DNA of 64,000 nt, taken from the NCBI GenBank assembly GCA_022730285.1, contig DZCQ01000005.1:23427-87426 (forward strand). Direction: 5' to 3'. The notes under the pieces were generated by a model. It was not told the origin of the DNA, did no database searches, and worked only from the letters and a program-made list of their open reading frames with translations. Source of the DNA: Flavobacterium psychrophilum (lineage in GTDB: Bacteria; Bacteroidota; Bacteroidia; Flavobacteriales; Flavobacteriaceae). A program made the position numbers and the translations under genes. Of the stretch, positions 18,142 to 27,350 are shown piece after piece (position 1 is the first letter of the stretch; every line of letters starts with the position of its first letter).

Positions 18142-19110
18142 TTAAGAATTTTGAGCTTTAAACAGTTTTAGTTTTTCTGTCAATTTCGGGACAATGTCAA
18201 AGGCATCACCTACTATTCCATAGTCTGCTACTTTAAAAAAAGGAGCGTCTGGATCGGAATTTATAACTACTTTTACTTTAGACGAATTGATTCCGGCAAT
18301 ATGCTGTATTGCTCCAGAAATTCCAATAGCAATATATAAGTTGCTAGCAACAGGTTTTCCTGTTTGTCCAACGTGTTCACTGTGAGGTCTCCAGCCCAAA
18401 TCTGAAACTGGTTTAGAACAAGCAGTTGCCGCTCCTAAAACATTGGCTAAATCTTCTATCATTCCCCAATTTTCAGGGCCTTTTAGTCCACGACCACCAG
18501 ATACTACTATGTCCGCATCAGCAATAGTAACTTTTCCGCTTCCTTTTTCTACGGATTGTACTTTTACACCTAAATCATTTTCTGACACAATTGCGGCAAA
18601 ATCTTCGATTATTGATGTGCTAGGATTTTCAAACACTCCATAGCCATTTTTGGTAATGCTTAATACTTTTGTTTCAGAATTTAGTTGCGTTATTACAAAT
18701 GCTTTGTTAGAAAACACGGTTCTTTTTACTTGAAACGGATTTGTATTAACTGGCAATCCAACTACATTAGAAGCATAATCAGCATTTAATTTAATAGATA
18801 ATAAAGGAGCTAAATACAAACTATTAATAGACGATGACAGCAAAATTATTTTTGCGTTTTCTTTTTGTGCAACTTGTTCTAAAACAGAAGCGTATGCTTT
18901 TGCAGAAAAATTATTTAATGCATTGTTTGTAATTTTTAATATCTTATCAGCTCCATAAGTGGCTAAATCAGAAGCATTATCAATATTAATAGTAACTGCT
19001 GTTACGGTTGTTCCAGTTGTTTCGGCTATTTTTTTTGCATAAGAAATTAGTTCAAAAGCTACTTTTTTGAATTTTCCTTCGGCAGATTCAGCATATATAA
19101 GTATAGACAT
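18142..19110 (-). CDS. etfA: Electron transfer flavoprotein alpha subunit
   Basis: The FAD-binding subunit of the heterodimeric ETF, which collects electrons from acyl-CoA and other dehydrogenases. The 322 residues show an N-terminal adenine-nucleotide-fold domain and the FAD-binding C-terminal domain: VSGGRGLKGPENWGMIEDLA, DLGWRPHSEHVGQTGKPV, YIAIGISGAIQHIAGI and VINSDPDAPFFKVADYGIVG. It follows etfB by 29 bases and a terminator lies downstream. Confidence 0.96.
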   Translation of the reverse strand: MSILIYAESAEGKFKKVAFELISYAKKIAETTGTTVTAVTINIDNASDLATYGADKILKITNNALNNFSAKAYASVLEQVAQKENAKIILLSSSINSLYLAPLLSIKLNADYASNVVGLPVNTNPFQVKRTVFSNKAFVITQLNSETKVLSITKNGYGVFENPSTSIIEDFAAIVSENDLGVKVQSVEKGSGKVTIADADIVVSGGRGLKGPENWGMIEDLANVLGAATACSKPVSDLGWRPHSEHVGQTGKPVASNLYIAIGISGAIQHIAGINSSKVKVVINSDPDAPFFKVADYGIVGDAFDIVPKLTEKLKLFKAQNS

Positions 19111-19139
19111 AATTTTTTTGTAAAAGATTAAATTAAAAT

Positions 19140-19886
19140 TTAGATAACTTTTGCTTCGTTGTGCAATAAATTAATTAATTCGTCAAGGTTTTCTGGGCTA
19201 ATAAGTTTAACAGCTTGTTTTGCGGCTGGTTTTTCAAACTCGATAGTATTTGTGTTTGCGGAAATTGCTAATGGTTCTATAACAGTAAGTACTTTGGTTC
19301 TAGCAGTCATAATACCTCTCATATTTGGTATTTTTAAATCCTTTTCTTCCACAAGACCTTTTTGCCCACCAATAATCAATGGTAAAGTTGTAGTTACAAT
19401 TTCTTTTCCACCATCAATTTCTCTTGTTGCCGTTACCATATTTCCATCTACTTTAATATCTATACAAGAATTAATAAAGTTTCTGTCTAAAATTCCAGCT
19501 ATCATTCCTGGAACCATTCCACCATTATAATCTAATGATTCTTTTCCTGCAATTACAAGGTCATAGTTTCCATTTTTTATAACCTCTGCAAGTTGTTTAG
19601 CAACAAAAAAAGCGTCTTTCGGAAAGGCATTTATTCTTATTGCTTCATTTGCTCCAATAGCTAGAGCTTTTCTTAGTGTTGGTTCAGTATCTGCCTCGCC
19701 AACATTTATTACAGTAACAGTAGCTCCTTGTTGTTCTTGAAACCAAATGGCTCTAGTTAAACCAAATTCGTCGTTTGGATTAATTACATATTGTACGCCA
19801 TTTGTGTCAAATTCGGAGTTGTTGTTTGTGAAATTAATTTTAGAGGTAGTATCAGGAACATGGCTGATGCAAACTAATATTTTCAT
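19140..19886 (-). CDS. etfB: Electron transfer flavoprotein beta subunit
   Basis: The AMP-binding subunit of ETF, partner of the EtfA encoded 29 bases downstream. Recognisable segments in the 248 residues are MKILVCISHVPDTTSKI, NPNDEFGLTRAIWFQE, YDLVIAGKESLDYNGGMVPGM and the C-terminal NIMTARTKVLTVIEP-like recognition-loop region. Together they accept electrons from beta-oxidation and related dehydrogenases. It is transcribed from a TAAATTTG promoter directly bordered by a perfect palindrome (19921-19943). Confidence 0.96.
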   Translation of the reverse strand: MKILVCISHVPDTTSKINFTNNNSEFDTNGVQYVINPNDEFGLTRAIWFQEQQGATVTVINVGEADTEPTLRKALAIGANEAIRINAFPKDAFFVAKQLAEVIKNGNYDLVIAGKESLDYNGGMVPGMIAGILDRNFINSCIDIKVDGNMVTATREIDGGKEIVTTTLPLIIGGQKGLVEEKDLKIPNMRGIMTARTKVLTVIEPLAISANTNTIEFEKPAAKQAVKLISPENLDELINLLHNEAKVI

Positions 19887-19912
19887 GTTTTTTTAAATCT
19901 TAAATTGAAAAA

Positions 19913-19920
19913 CAAATTTA
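19913..19920 (-). promoter_or_regulatory. -7 promoter element for etfBA (TAAATTTG on minus strand)
   Basis: Exact TAnnTTTG match on the minus strand, 26 bases before the etfB ATG. No TTG at standard -33 spacing; that region is occupied by the palindrome at 19921-19943. Confidence 0.6.
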
Positions 19921-19943
19921 GTAATTTATTTTTAATAAATTAC
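19921..19943. promoter_or_regulatory. Perfect palindrome in the etfB/pdhB divergent region, candidate operator
   Basis: GTAATTTATT, a 3-base spacer, then AATAAATTAC: ten perfect base pairs. It directly abuts the etfB -7 element and covers the stretch where RNA polymerase would meet the -33 region. There is no gene end nearby that would need a terminator, and no T-run follows it. This fits a binding site for a dimeric regulator, which I cannot name. Confidence 0.5.
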
Positions 19944-20036
19944 TATGCACGCATAATATTTTTTAAGAATACCTTGTTAATTTTGTTTTTCGTAATTATC
20001 AAATAAAAAATGTAGGGATATATTGCTAAAAAAAAT

Positions 20037-20044
20037 TACTTTTG
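20037..20044 (+). promoter_or_regulatory. Flavobacterial -7 promoter element TACTTTTG
   Basis: Exact TAnnTTTG match, 68 bases before the pdhB ATG at 20113; the leader is longer than most in this window. The nearest TTG is only 11 bases upstream, too close for a standard -33. Confidence 0.5.
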
Positions 20045-20112
20045 TACTAATAACTATTAGGTGCCTAAAGTTTGCTGAGGTACTTTTTTATTAAAATATC
20101 AAAAAATAAAAA

Positions 20113-21090
20113 ATGAGAACAATACAATTTAGAGAAGCAATTTGCGAAGCAATGAGCGAAGAAATGCGTCGAGATGAAACGGTATATTTAATGGGTGAAG
20201 AAGTTGCCGAATACAATGGTGCTTACAAAGCTTCTAAAGGAATGCTAGATGAATTTGGTTCAAAAAGAGTTATTGATACTCCAATTGCCGAATTAGGATT
20301 TGCTGGTATTGCGGTTGGTTCGGCTATGAATGGCTGCCGTCCAATTGTAGAGTATATGACATTCAATTTCTCGCTAGTTGGAATCGATCAAATAATTAAT
20401 AATGCTGCAAAAATGCGTCAAATGTCGGGTGGGCAATTTCCAATGCCTATCGTATTTCGAGGGCCTACAGCATCAGCAGGGCAATTAGGTGCAACACACT
20501 CACAAGCTTTTGAGAACTGGTTTGCTAATACTCCAGGTTTAAAAGTAGTTGTTCCATCAACAGTTTATGATGCAAAAGGTTTGCTAAAAGCCGCAATTAG
20601 AGATAATGATCCAGTTATTTTTATGGAAAGTGAACAAATGTATGGAGACAAAGGAGAGGTGCCAGACGGAGAATATATTATCCCACTAGGTGTTGCTGAT
20701 ATAAAAAGGGAAGGAACAGATGTCACAATAGTTTCTTTTGGAAAAATTATCAAAGAAGCAATTATTGCCGCAGAAGAGCTTGCTGCGGAAAATATTTCGT
20801 GTGAAATTATCGATTTAAGAACTGTTCGTCCAATGGATTATGATGCGATTATTAATTCTGTTAAGAAAACAAATCGATTAGTAGTTCTAGAAGAAGCTTG
20901 GCCATTTGCATCTGTCGCCTCTGAAATTACGTATATAGTACAAGAAAGAGCTTTCGATTTTCTAGATGCTCCAATACAAAGAATTACAACAGCAGATACT
21001 CCAGCACCATATTCTCCAACGTTGTTGAAGGAATGGTTGCCAAATGCACAAGACGTTGTTAAGGCAGTTAAAAAAGTGCTTTACAAGTAA
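20113..21090 (+). CDS. pdhB: Pyruvate dehydrogenase E1 component, beta subunit
   Basis: The beta chain of the heterotetrameric E1 of a 2-oxo-acid dehydrogenase complex. It shows the transketolase pyrimidine-binding domain (MRTIQFREAICEAM, YLMGEEVAEYNGAYKASKGML, TPIAELGFAGIAVGSAM, EYMTFNFSLVGIDQIINNAAK) and the transketolase C-terminal domain (DVTIVSFGKIIKEA, EIIDLRTVRPMDYDAI). At 325 residues it is complete. The alpha subunit is not next to it here. The YNGAYK stretch is typical of pyruvate rather than branched-chain members in Bacteroidota, though this is a judgement. Confidence 0.92.
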   Translation: MRTIQFREAICEAMSEEMRRDETVYLMGEEVAEYNGAYKASKGMLDEFGSKRVIDTPIAELGFAGIAVGSAMNGCRPIVEYMTFNFSLVGIDQIINNAAKMRQMSGGQFPMPIVFRGPTASAGQLGATHSQAFENWFANTPGLKVVVPSTVYDAKGLLKAAIRDNDPVIFMESEQMYGDKGEVPDGEYIIPLGVADIKREGTDVTIVSFGKIIKEAIIAAEELAAENISCEIIDLRTVRPMDYDAIINSVKKTNRLVVLEEAWPFASVASEITYIVQERAFDFLDAPIQRITTADTPAPYSPTLLKEWLPNAQDVVKAVKKVLYK

Positions 21091-21167
21091 TATTTATAAT
21101 TATGATTTTTTTCTATTCTTAAGTATAAAAATAAATTGCACAATTGTAGAACAAAAAACGAATTTAT

Positions 21168-23669
21168 ATGTTGAATATGAAAAAAATAATACAACTGTTT
21201 GTGCTTTTTGTTACGTTAGGTAATTTTGCACAAACAAAGGTTAGTGGTGTGGTTTATGACGACTTTAATTCCCCAGTACCATATGCAAATGTTTGTTTTA
21301 AAGATACAAGAGAGTGTGTAACTACTGATGAAAATGGTAAGTTTTACTTAGAATCTGCCTCTGCTAGAAAAATAGTAGTGGTGTCGTATGTGGGTTTTGA
21401 ACCCAAAGAAGTTGTTTTGACCAAAGCAGTCAATTATGGAATGAAAATTTCTTTTGCAGCTGCAAATACTCTCGAGGAGGTTAAAATATTTTCAGGAAAA
21501 ACCTCCAAAAAAAATAATCCAGCTTTGGATATTTTACGAAAAATTTGGGAAAAGAAACGAAAAAATGGTTTGTACAAATTTAATCAATACCAATTAAATA
21601 AGTATGAAAAAGTAGAATTTGACATGAATTCTATTGACTCGTCTTTTATGAATAACAAAGTATTTAAAGGAATGGAGTTTATTTTCAAACAAATAGACAC
21701 TTCTAAAATTACAGGAAAAACCTATTTACCTATTTTTATAAACGAATCTATTTATGATGTATATGGCGATAATACAAAGGGTAAGAAAAAAGAAATTTTA
21801 ACAGCAAACAAAAATTCAGGACTTGGGCAAGGGAATGGTGTAGATACTTTTATTAAAGACTTATATTCAGAATACGACATTTATAATAATTATCTCAACT
21901 TTTTTGATAAAAATTTTGTTAGTCCATTATCCAAAACAGGAATTAACACCTACAATTATGTTTTAAGTGACAGTACTTTTATCGACAATAAATGGTGTTA
22001 CAATATTGTTTTTTATCCTCGACGAAAAAATGAACTTACCTTTAAAGGAGATTTTTGGGTAAATGATACAACTTTTGCTATTAAAAAAATTAATTTAACG
22101 GCATCTAAAAGTGCAAATATTAACTGGGTTCGCGATATTTATATAGAACAAGAATTTGATGTGTTAAACGATTCTGTTTTTTTATTAAAACGAGATCACA
22201 TGATGTCTGATTTTGCTCTTAACAAAAAAGAAAACTCCCAAGGGTTGTATGGAAAAAGAACTACGTTGTATAGTGACCATAAATTTAACGAGGTCAAGCC
22301 AGATAATTTTTATAAAGAAGACATTAATACCTACGATGTATCTGCATTTACTAAATCGGACGAGTTTTGGAAAGAAAATAGAGCAGAAGTTTTAAACAAA
22401 GATGAGCTTGGAGTATATAAAATGCTGGATACTTTAAAAACAGTGAAGAAGTTCAAACAGCTATACAATCTAGTTACCATTCTAGGAAGTGGCTATATAA
22501 ATAAAGGAATTATAGATATTGGACCTATTTTTTCATTAGGTGGATATAACGATGTGGAAGGTGCAAGAATAAGACTTGGAGGTAGAACTTATTTTGGAGC
22601 AAACGATTATTGGCGTATTCAAGGCTATACTGCTTATGGATTTAAAGACAATAAATTCAAATATGGATTATCTGCCAAGTGGATGGTGGATAAAAAAAAC
22701 AGAGTAATTCTATCCATCGGAAATAGAAGAGATATAGAGCAAATAGGAGTTAGTTTAACCACTTCTAACGATGTTTTAGGTAGAAGTTTTGCCTCTTCTT
22801 CTTTCTTTGCAAGTGGCGATAATAGCAAACTAACCAATGTTAATTTGTCTAGTTTTTCTGCCGAAATAGAGCCAATTAAAAACCTAACTTTTCAAGCTGG
22901 ATTTTCTTATAGAACATTACAATCTGCATCACCTACATTTAGCTTAGATTATTTTATTGAATTACCAAGTAGCACTAACCCAACTGGCACGATACAATCT
23001 GCAGTAACCCAATCGGAAGCTACCATCGGAATTGATTTTACACCAAACAAAAAAACAGTTGGTTATGGAGTAGATAGATTAATTGTAGATGAAAATTATT
23101 CCCGATTATTTATCAATTATAGTCAAGGTTTTAAAGGCGTTTTGAATAGTGATTTTGAGTATCAAAAATTACAGCTATACTACAAACAACCAATTTATAT
23201 GGGAGGAATGGGACGTTTGTATTCTACTTTTGAAATAGGTAAAATATTTGGAAAAGTACCATTAGGGTTAATGGCGGTTGTGCCGGGAAATCAATCTTAT
23301 TTTGTAATAGATAATACGTATAGTTTGATGAATTATTACGAATTTATTACAGATCAATATTCTTCCATACATTTAGAACAGCATTTTGGAGGACGATTGT
23401 TTTCAAGAATCCCTTTTATGAAAAAGTTAAATTGGAGAGAAATTATAGGGATTAAAGCAATTTATGGCAATGTTTCTAAAGATAATATGCTTCTGAATGC
23501 TTCTGGAATTGCCTACCAAGCACCTACTAGTGGCTACTGGGAATATCATGCTGGAATTGCAAACATATTTAAAGTTTTTAGAATAGATTTTGCATGGAGA
23601 GGAAGTTATTTAAACCTTCCAGATGCTAACAAATTTACAGTAAAAGGTTCTTTTGGGTTTTATTTTTAA
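21168..23669 (+). CDS. DUF5686 protein with carboxypeptidase-regulatory-like domain
   Basis: An 833-residue outer-membrane-type protein of Bacteroidota. A signal peptide (MKKIIQLFVLFVTLGNFAQ) precedes a carboxypeptidase D regulatory-like beta domain (KVSGVVYDDFNSPVPYANV, YVGFEPKEV, about 25-105), then the large DUF5686 region, whose last ~350 residues show alternating beta-strand patterns ending in VKGSFGFYF, a terminal aromatic as in outer-membrane beta-barrels. Function unknown; TonB-receptor-like architecture without a visible TonB plug. The start may be 21168 or the ATG at 21177, which begins the signal peptide directly. Confidence 0.83.
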   Translation: MLNMKKIIQLFVLFVTLGNFAQTKVSGVVYDDFNSPVPYANVCFKDTRECVTTDENGKFYLESASARKIVVVSYVGFEPKEVVLTKAVNYGMKISFAAANTLEEVKIFSGKTSKKNNPALDILRKIWEKKRKNGLYKFNQYQLNKYEKVEFDMNSIDSSFMNNKVFKGMEFIFKQIDTSKITGKTYLPIFINESIYDVYGDNTKGKKKEILTANKNSGLGQGNGVDTFIKDLYSEYDIYNNYLNFFDKNFVSPLSKTGINTYNYVLSDSTFIDNKWCYNIVFYPRRKNELTFKGDFWVNDTTFAIKKINLTASKSANINWVRDIYIEQEFDVLNDSVFLLKRDHMMSDFALNKKENSQGLYGKRTTLYSDHKFNEVKPDNFYKEDINTYDVSAFTKSDEFWKENRAEVLNKDELGVYKMLDTLKTVKKFKQLYNLVTILGSGYINKGIIDIGPIFSLGGYNDVEGARIRLGGRTYFGANDYWRIQGYTAYGFKDNKFKYGLSAKWMVDKKNRVILSIGNRRDIEQIGVSLTTSNDVLGRSFASSSFFASGDNSKLTNVNLSSFSAEIEPIKNLTFQAGFSYRTLQSASPTFSLDYFIELPSSTNPTGTIQSAVTQSEATIGIDFTPNKKTVGYGVDRLIVDENYSRLFINYSQGFKGVLNSDFEYQKLQLYYKQPIYMGGMGRLYSTFEIGKIFGKVPLGLMAVVPGNQSYFVIDNTYSLMNYYEFITDQYSSIHLEQHFGGRLFSRIPFMKKLNWREIIGIKAIYGNVSKDNMLLNASGIAYQAPTSGYWEYHAGIANIFKVFRIDFAWRGSYLNLPDANKFTVKGSFGFYF

Positions 23670-23684
23670 AATGCATCATAAAAG

Positions 23685-23715
23685 TTGCTATTAAATTTAA
23701 GAAATAATATATTTG
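23685..23715 (+). promoter_or_regulatory. Full flavobacterial promoter for ppa (TTG-N20-TATATTTG)
   Basis: TTG at 23685-23687 and TATATTTG at 23708-23715, spaced by 20 bases, within the 17-23 range of the Bacteroidota -33/-7 consensus. The ATG is 19 bases beyond. Confidence 0.72.
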
Positions 23716-23734
23716 CAGTCTTAAAAATAAAAGT

Positions 23735-24265
23735 ATGAGTACAAGTATGGTTAAAGCTTTTGATGTTTTAATAGAAATTCCAAGAGGAAGCAGAAATAAA
23801 TATGAATATGATTTTGAGTTAAAAAGAATGCGTTTCGATAGAATGCTTTTTTCTTCCATGATGTATCCAGCAGATTACGGATTTATCCCAGAAACATTAG
23901 CGCTAGATGGAGACCCGTTAGACGTGCTAGTATTAATGAATGAGCCTACCTTTTCAGGATGTGTAATAGAAGTTAAACCTATTGGGGTTTTTCACATGGC
24001 AGATGATAAGGGGCCAGATGAAAAAATAATATGTGTACCAGTTTCAGATCCGATTTGGAATAAATTAGAAAATTTAAATGATATAAATCCTCATTTACTA
24101 AAAGAAATAACACATTTTTTCCAAGTTTACAAAGATCTAGAAAATAAGATTGTAGATGTAAAAGGATGGGGAGATTTGTCCGAAGCTCTAAATATTATCG
24201 AAGAGTGTACCCAAAGATTTAACGATTTAGAAAATAAACCAGCAGGATTATTTAGTATCAAATAA
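23735..24265 (+). CDS. ppa: Inorganic pyrophosphatase, family I
   Basis: Hydrolyses pyrophosphate to phosphate, pulling biosynthetic reactions forward. The 176-residue sequence has the family I signature with three metal-binding Asp residues in DGDPLDVLVL, the substrate-binding EIPRGSRNKYEYD and MYPADYGFIPET, and VDVKGWGD further on. It has its own well-formed promoter (23685-23715) and ends at a bidirectional terminator. Confidence 0.97.
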   Translation: MSTSMVKAFDVLIEIPRGSRNKYEYDFELKRMRFDRMLFSSMMYPADYGFIPETLALDGDPLDVLVLMNEPTFSGCVIEVKPIGVFHMADDKGPDEKIICVPVSDPIWNKLENLNDINPHLLKEITHFFQVYKDLENKIVDVKGWGDLSEALNIIEECTQRFNDLENKPAGLFSIK

Positions 24266-24292
24266 AAAAGTTGCCAACAGGCAACTTTTTTA
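24265..24292. terminator. Bidirectional terminator between ppa and the HD gene
   Basis: AAAAAAGTTGCC, a four-base loop, then GGCAACTTTTTT: a perfect 12-pair stem flanked by A and T runs, serving the converging genes ppa (plus) and the HD hydrolase (minus). Confidence 0.9.
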
Positions 24293-24307
24293 TTTTTATA
24301 ACAAATC

Positions 24308-24952
24308 TTATAATTCACCTTCCCACTCACTGTAAAATTGTGCTAAAAAACGTTCCATAAAATCGTGTCTTCTTTGTGCAATTTTTTTTGCAGTAGCAGT
24401 ATTCATTTTGTCTTTTAACAGCAATAGTTTTTCGTAAAAATGATTGATAGTTGGAGCATCACTTTTTTTATACTGCTCTTTATCCATGTGCATATTAGGG
24501 GCAATTTCAGGATTGTAGATGGTTCTGTTTTTAAAACCACCATAATTAAACGCTCTAGCAATTCCGATAGCACCAATGGCATCTAGTCTGTCTGCATCTT
24601 GCACTATTTCTAATTCTATGGTTTTTGTGTTATTTTCAAAATTCCCTCCTTTAAAAGAAATATTTTTAATAATATCTGTTACTTGTTCTATAATGCTTTC
24701 TTCAATATTTTTAGAGATTAAAAAATCTTGGGCAATTTTAGGGCCAATAGTTTCATCTCCATCATGAAATTTGCTGTCTGCTATATCATGTAGCAAAGCA
24801 CCTAGCTTTACCACTATAACATTACAATTTTCTTCTTTTGCAATTAGTAAGGCGTTTTTATATACTCTTTCCACATGAAACCAATCGTGCCCAGACTCTG
24901 CTTTTTCTAGTTTTTGTTTTACAAAGGCAATAGTATCTTGAATTATATCCAT
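24308..24952 (-). CDS. HD-domain phosphohydrolase-like protein
   Basis: A 214-residue HD-superfamily protein. The metal-binding His and His-Asp appear in HDWFHVERV (His26) and GALLHDIADSKF (His55-Asp56), with a later Asp in QDADRLDAIGAIGIARAF. Proteins of this pattern hydrolyse phosphate from nucleotides or similar; the substrate is not evident. I chose the ATG at 24952 because the open frame beyond it overlaps the desaturase gene and adds 24 unrelated residues. It starts 1 base after the desaturase stop. Confidence 0.78.
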   Translation of the reverse strand: MDIIQDTIAFVKQKLEKAESGHDWFHVERVYKNALLIAKEENCNVIVVKLGALLHDIADSKFHDGDETIGPKIAQDFLISKNIEESIIEQVTDIIKNISFKGGNFENNTKTIELEIVQDADRLDAIGAIGIARAFNYGGFKNRTIYNPEIAPNMHMDKEQYKKSDAPTINHFYEKLLLLKDKMNTATAKKIAQRRHDFMERFLAQFYSEWEGEL

Positions 24953-24953
24953 T

Positions 24954-25943
24954 TTAAGCAATAAGAGCAGGTTGTACCCATTTAAAAATTTTCTCTTCAG
25001 CTGGAACAATAAGTCTTTCTGCAATTCTAGACATTCTAGACGGCAATTTTACCAAATAATCTCTTGCTTTTTCTGCTTCATCAGTAAGATTGTTCATTTT
25101 TTCGATATCCCATTTTACAATTAATTTTTGTAAAATTTCTACATAATCATTTGCTGTATAAACGCCTATTCGTTGTGCTGATTCCGAAAATTTCTCAAAA
25201 GCAGAACCAATTCTGTCTCCAGATTCTCTAATTAAGTGTGCTGGCATCGTTATTTTTTGTTTCATCATGTATTGAAAGGCTAGCATCATTTCGCTAGCAT
25301 CAATTTTGAATATCTTATCTACAAATTCAGAATAAGCATGGTGGTGTCTCATCTCATCTCCTGCAATTAAGCGACACATTTTAGAGAGTTTGTTGTCTCC
25401 AAATTTTTTTGCAATTTGTGCAACTCTATTATGGGAAATATACGTTGCTAACTCCTGAAAGCTAGTAAATACAAAGTTTTTGTAGGGATCCCTACCAGTG
25501 CCTGGGTCAAAACCATCGTTTATGAGGTGTTGGGTTGTTACTTCTACCTCACGCATATTTACACGACCAGAAAGATATAAATATTTGTTCAACACGTCTC
25601 CATGTCTATTTTCTTCTCCAGTCCACTGTCGTAGCCATTTAGACCAGCCATTATCTGGTTTTTGTGAAATACCGTCTATGTCCATTAGCCAAGATTCGTA
25701 GGTTGGCAAGGCTTCTTCGGTTATGGTATCACCTACAAGTACTATCCAAAAATCGTATGGTAAGTCTTTTGCAATTTCACGCAAATCTTTTACTTGCTCC
25801 ATAAAATTTTCACTTTCTGGGTTTGGTAACAAATCTGTTGGTTGCCAAATTTTTTCTACAGGTAGTAAATAGGTATCCACAAAGGCATCAATATTTTTTT
25901 CTAAAAATTGCATAACTTCACGGCGTATGTTTTGTACAGACAT
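24954..25943 (-). CDS. Acyl-ACP desaturase (soluble diiron type)
   Basis: A soluble fatty-acyl-ACP desaturase of the plant stearoyl-ACP delta-9 type, 329 residues, introducing a double bond into an acyl chain on acyl carrier protein. The diiron ligands are visible: GEENRHG (110-115 region), E164 in SFQELAT, and GDEMRHHHAYSEF (196-205). It would supply unsaturated chains for membrane lipids. The neighbouring PlsC acyltransferase is only 22 bases upstream, a natural functional pair. Position of the double bond is not known. Confidence 0.92.
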   Translation of the reverse strand: MSVQNIRREVMQFLEKNIDAFVDTYLLPVEKIWQPTDLLPNPESENFMEQVKDLREIAKDLPYDFWIVLVGDTITEEALPTYESWLMDIDGISQKPDNGWSKWLRQWTGEENRHGDVLNKYLYLSGRVNMREVEVTTQHLINDGFDPGTGRDPYKNFVFTSFQELATYISHNRVAQIAKKFGDNKLSKMCRLIAGDEMRHHHAYSEFVDKIFKIDASEMMLAFQYMMKQKITMPAHLIRESGDRIGSAFEKFSESAQRIGVYTANDYVEILQKLIVKWDIEKMNNLTDEAEKARDYLVKLPSRMSRIAERLIVPAEEKIFKWVQPALIA

Positions 25944-25965
25944 ATTATATTGGTTTAATTTATTT

Positions 25966-26703
25966 TTAAGATTTTTTAATATCTTTAATTATTGCTTTCT
26001 CACAATTTAGTAATACTTCATCTATTAAATGATCTTTAACTTGTATTGCATCATGAATAATAAATTCTAATTTACTTCCTAATCCCATTGGAAATTTTCC
26101 AAATTTTAGCATTTTCCAAGAATTATTAATGGATATAGGCACTATATAAGCAGATGGAGCATATTTGCAAAGGGTTTTAATTCCGTTTTCTGAAAACTTC
26201 TTTGGCTCTCCATTCTTGCTTCTTGTTCCTTCTGGAAAAATTACCGCTGCTCTTTTGTTTTTTTCGATATATTTTGCTAGATTTTTGATAGCTCCCAGTG
26301 CTTGTTTTGGATCTTTTCTATCTATTAAAACGGAACCACCATGACGTAAATTATATGAAACACTTGGTATTCCTTTCCCTAATTCCATTTTGCTAACAAA
26401 CTTTGGATGAAATTTTCTTAAAAACCAAATTATTCCAACAATATCATACATGCTTTGATGGTTTGAAACAAAAATTACTGGCACATTTTTTGGCACTTTT
26501 TCTATGTTTTTAAATGAAAAAGTAGTTCCTAAAATTCCAGTGCATGCAATAATGAAAAAATTCATGTAATCAACACTTTTCTTATGAGCTTGGTATCCAA
26601 ATATATTAAAGAAAATCCATTGTATTGGATGAAAAATGACTAGCACAATTAGAAAAAATAATGCAAAAATAAACGTAAGTGGGTAAGATATTATCTTTTC
26701 CAT
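25966..26703 (-). CDS. 1-acyl-sn-glycerol-3-phosphate acyltransferase (PlsC family)
   Basis: Transfers an acyl chain to the sn-2 position of lysophosphatidate in phospholipid synthesis. The 245-residue membrane-bound protein has an N-terminal hydrophobic stretch (LTFIFALFFLIVLVIFHPIQWIFF), the HX4D catalytic motif in SNHQSMYDIVG (His82, Asp87), and FPEGTRSKNGEPKKF. I chose the ATG at 26703 over the GTG-type start at 26730. It lies 22 bases before the acyl-ACP desaturase gene. Confidence 0.88.
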   Translation of the reverse strand: MEKIISYPLTFIFALFFLIVLVIFHPIQWIFFNIFGYQAHKKSVDYMNFFIIACTGILGTTFSFKNIEKVPKNVPVIFVSNHQSMYDIVGIIWFLRKFHPKFVSKMELGKGIPSVSYNLRHGGSVLIDRKDPKQALGAIKNLAKYIEKNKRAAVIFPEGTRSKNGEPKKFSENGIKTLCKYAPSAYIVPISINNSWKMLKFGKFPMGLGSKLEFIIHDAIQVKDHLIDEVLLNCEKAIIKDIKKS

Positions 26704-26759
26704 TAAAAAAAAGTTATAACTAAAAACCACGTATTAAATTGGTTTTTAATTGTTTATGT

Positions 26760-27173
26760 TTAATTACAAAATTCGCTGTAAGCGTCTTGTAAATTTTCGG
26801 CTATTAATTCTGCTGGACGACCTTCTATATGGTGTCTTTCTAACATGTGTACTAGCTCGCCATTTTTAAATAATGCAATACAAGGAGAAGATGGGGGGAA
26901 AGGGAATAAAAATTTTCTTGCAGTATCTACGGCTTCTTTGTCAACACCAGCAAACACGGCCGCTAATTTTGTTGGCTTTTTACTTCCGTTTAAGCTCTTT
27001 TTAATTCCAGGTCTTGCATTTCCTGCTGCACAACCACAAACAGAATTTATAACTAATAATGTTGTTTCATTTTGAGATATTGCTGCTTCTACATCTGAAG
27101 CTGTATATAAATCTTGGAAACCAACATCTGTTAATTCTTTACGCATTGGTTTAACCATTTCTTCTGGATACAT
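26760..27173 (-). CDS. Bacilliredoxin (BrxA/BrxB family)
   Basis: A 137-residue thioredoxin-fold protein with the CxC centre in VINSVCGCAAG (C46, C48), the family signature, and KKPTKLAAVFAGVDKEAVDTAR. In Firmicutes bacilliredoxins remove bacillithiol from oxidised proteins. Some Bacteroidota also make bacillithiol, so the same role is plausible but not proven here. The CGCAAGNARPG motif is intact. It is transcribed alone, 56 bases upstream of plsC. Confidence 0.87.
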   Translation of the reverse strand: MYPEEMVKPMRKELTDVGFQDLYTASDVEAAISQNETTLLVINSVCGCAAGNARPGIKKSLNGSKKPTKLAAVFAGVDKEAVDTARKFLFPFPPSSPCIALFKNGELVHMLERHHIEGRPAELIAENLQDAYSEFCN

Positions 27174-27350
27174 AATAATAATTTTTAATTAAGAAACAAA
27201 ATTACAAAATTAGAATGAGCTAGAATAAAATTAGCTAAATTTTAACCATTATATTTTATTTTTTGACCAAATAAATTGCTGGAAGAATAAAAATCACTAC
27301 CTTTATCTTAGTAAAATTTGTTGTTTAAAATGTAATTTTAAACTTGTTTA

